A stretch of DNA of 64,000 bases from contig NZ_JACHCM010000001.1 of the NCBI RefSeq assembly GCF_014200755.1, positions 62,001 to 126,000 on the forward strand, written 5' to 3'. The notes beneath the pieces were generated by a model, which did no database searches, was not told the origin of the DNA, and worked only from the letters and a program-made list of their open reading frames with translations. The position numbers and the translations under genes are program-made. The first letter of the stretch is position 1; the number at the start of each line of letters is the position of its first letter. This stretch comes from Rhodanobacter sp. ANJX3. Lineage in GTDB: Bacteria > Pseudomonadota > Gammaproteobacteria > Xanthomonadales > Rhodanobacteraceae. Positions 63,667 through 64,000 of this stretch are shown here, piece after piece.

Positions 63667-64000
63667 TCACTCGGTGAACGGCGACCACGCGTCGACGATG
63701 CGGCTGCCCTCGAATACCTGCAGCGGCCCCATCTGCAGCAGGGTGCCTTCCGACTGGTGCGGGCGCAAAAACAGAAAATCGTCGACGGCCAGCCGCTCGT
63801 CACTCGGACCGGAAAACATCGCCTGGTTGTAACTGACGCCGAAGTATTTGTTTTCCGCGACGTGAGGCGGAGACTCGATCCTGGCGCGCCAGTCGCCGCC
63901 GTAGGTGAAATACGTTTGCTGACGCTGCTTGCGTCCGGCAAACAGCAGCGTGGAGAGCCAGGGCGGGCCTGCCAACCGCGAGCCTTCGATGGCTTTCAGT
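63667..64000 (-). CDS. C-terminal part of a probable D-threonine aldolase/D-serine dehydratase-like PLP enzyme
   Basis: At least 111 residues; the gene continues past the window end, so no start is assigned. The stretch FTYGGDWRARIESPPHVAENKYFG (abridged), then AVDDFLFLRPHQSEGTLLQMGPLQVF and IVDAWSPF, resembles the C-terminal beta domain of DSD1/D-TA family enzymes as I remember it. Family call is tentative. Convergent with the MFS gene. Confidence 0.5.
   Translation of the reverse strand, partial: LKAIEGSRLAGPPWLSTLLFAGRKQRQQTYFTYGGDWRARIESPPHVAENKYFGVSYNQAMFSGPSDERLAVDDFLFLRPHQSEGTLLQMGPLQVFEGSRIVDAWSPFTE

Noticed and set aside
1-64000. CRISPR arrays, tRNA or rRNA genes, insertion sequences, prophage genes
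   Set aside because: None recognised: no regularly spaced repeats, cloverleaf-like segments, transposase, integrase or phage structural genes.

Overview
The window is a GC-rich, densely coded chromosomal segment of a gammaproteobacterium. Most likely it belongs to the order Lysobacterales (Xanthomonadales), possibly Rhodanobacteraceae (Dyella/Luteibacter/Rhodanobacter-like). That placement rests on gene order (prfB to lysS, smc to zipA), an OprB porin and many sugar catabolic genes. It is inference from memory of such genomes, not from a search.

Layout. (1) 1-1909: a leader with hairpins and a short tandem repeat, then asparagine synthetase asnB. (2) 1975-13736: a non-phosphorylative pentose/galactose region. 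It holds an IlvD/Edd sugar-acid dehydratase (XylD-like), an exported aldose 1-epimerase, a ChvE-GguA-GguB importer, a FadR-type GntR regulator, alpha-ketoglutarate semialdehyde dehydrogenase, a GguC/AraD1 protein and an L-arabinose/D-galactose 1-dehydrogenase. An identical 13-bp motif lies in the two intergenic regions most likely to be regulated. (3) 13897-22249: housekeeping genes. These are prfB with its programmed +1 frameshift, a four-helix-bundle gene bracketed by 28-bp inverted repeats, lysS, YciI, a BolA protein, smc and zipA. (4) 22251-26503: an orphan hybrid histidine kinase with two receiver domains, and a DUF1275 membrane protein. (5) 26522-35855: classical xylose utilisation, with galM and xylR on the minus strand diverging from xylA-xylB-xylF-xylG-xylH. 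(6) 36054-40869: ribose operon rbsK-rbsD-rbsA-rbsC-rbsB on the minus strand, separated from xylH by a bidirectional terminator.

(7) 41103-42431: OprB porin. (8) 42684-56253: myo-inositol region. One long minus-strand series carries binding protein, permease, ATPase, iolC, iolD, iolE, iolB and mmsA. It diverges from an RpiR regulator, iolG and a second inositol-type dehydrogenase. Two palindromes, one of the GGAA-N6-TTCC form known for RpiR-type IolR, sit between the two arms. (9) 56269-59531: an MrfA/MrfB (YprA/YprB)-like DNA-repair helicase and exonuclease pair. (10) 59669-64000: an unassigned catabolic group (class II aldolase, SDR, strictosidine-synthase-like beta-propeller, MFS) and the C-terminal end of a probable PLP enzyme.

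Together regions 2, 5, 6, 7 and 8 form an island of about 54 kb for uptake and breakdown of sugars typical of plant or soil material (L-arabinose/D-galactose, D-xylose, D-ribose, inositol). It has four separate CUT2-type ABC importers. Apart from the sugar region, the least explained element is the inverted-repeat-bracketed four-helix-bundle gene between prfB and lysS.
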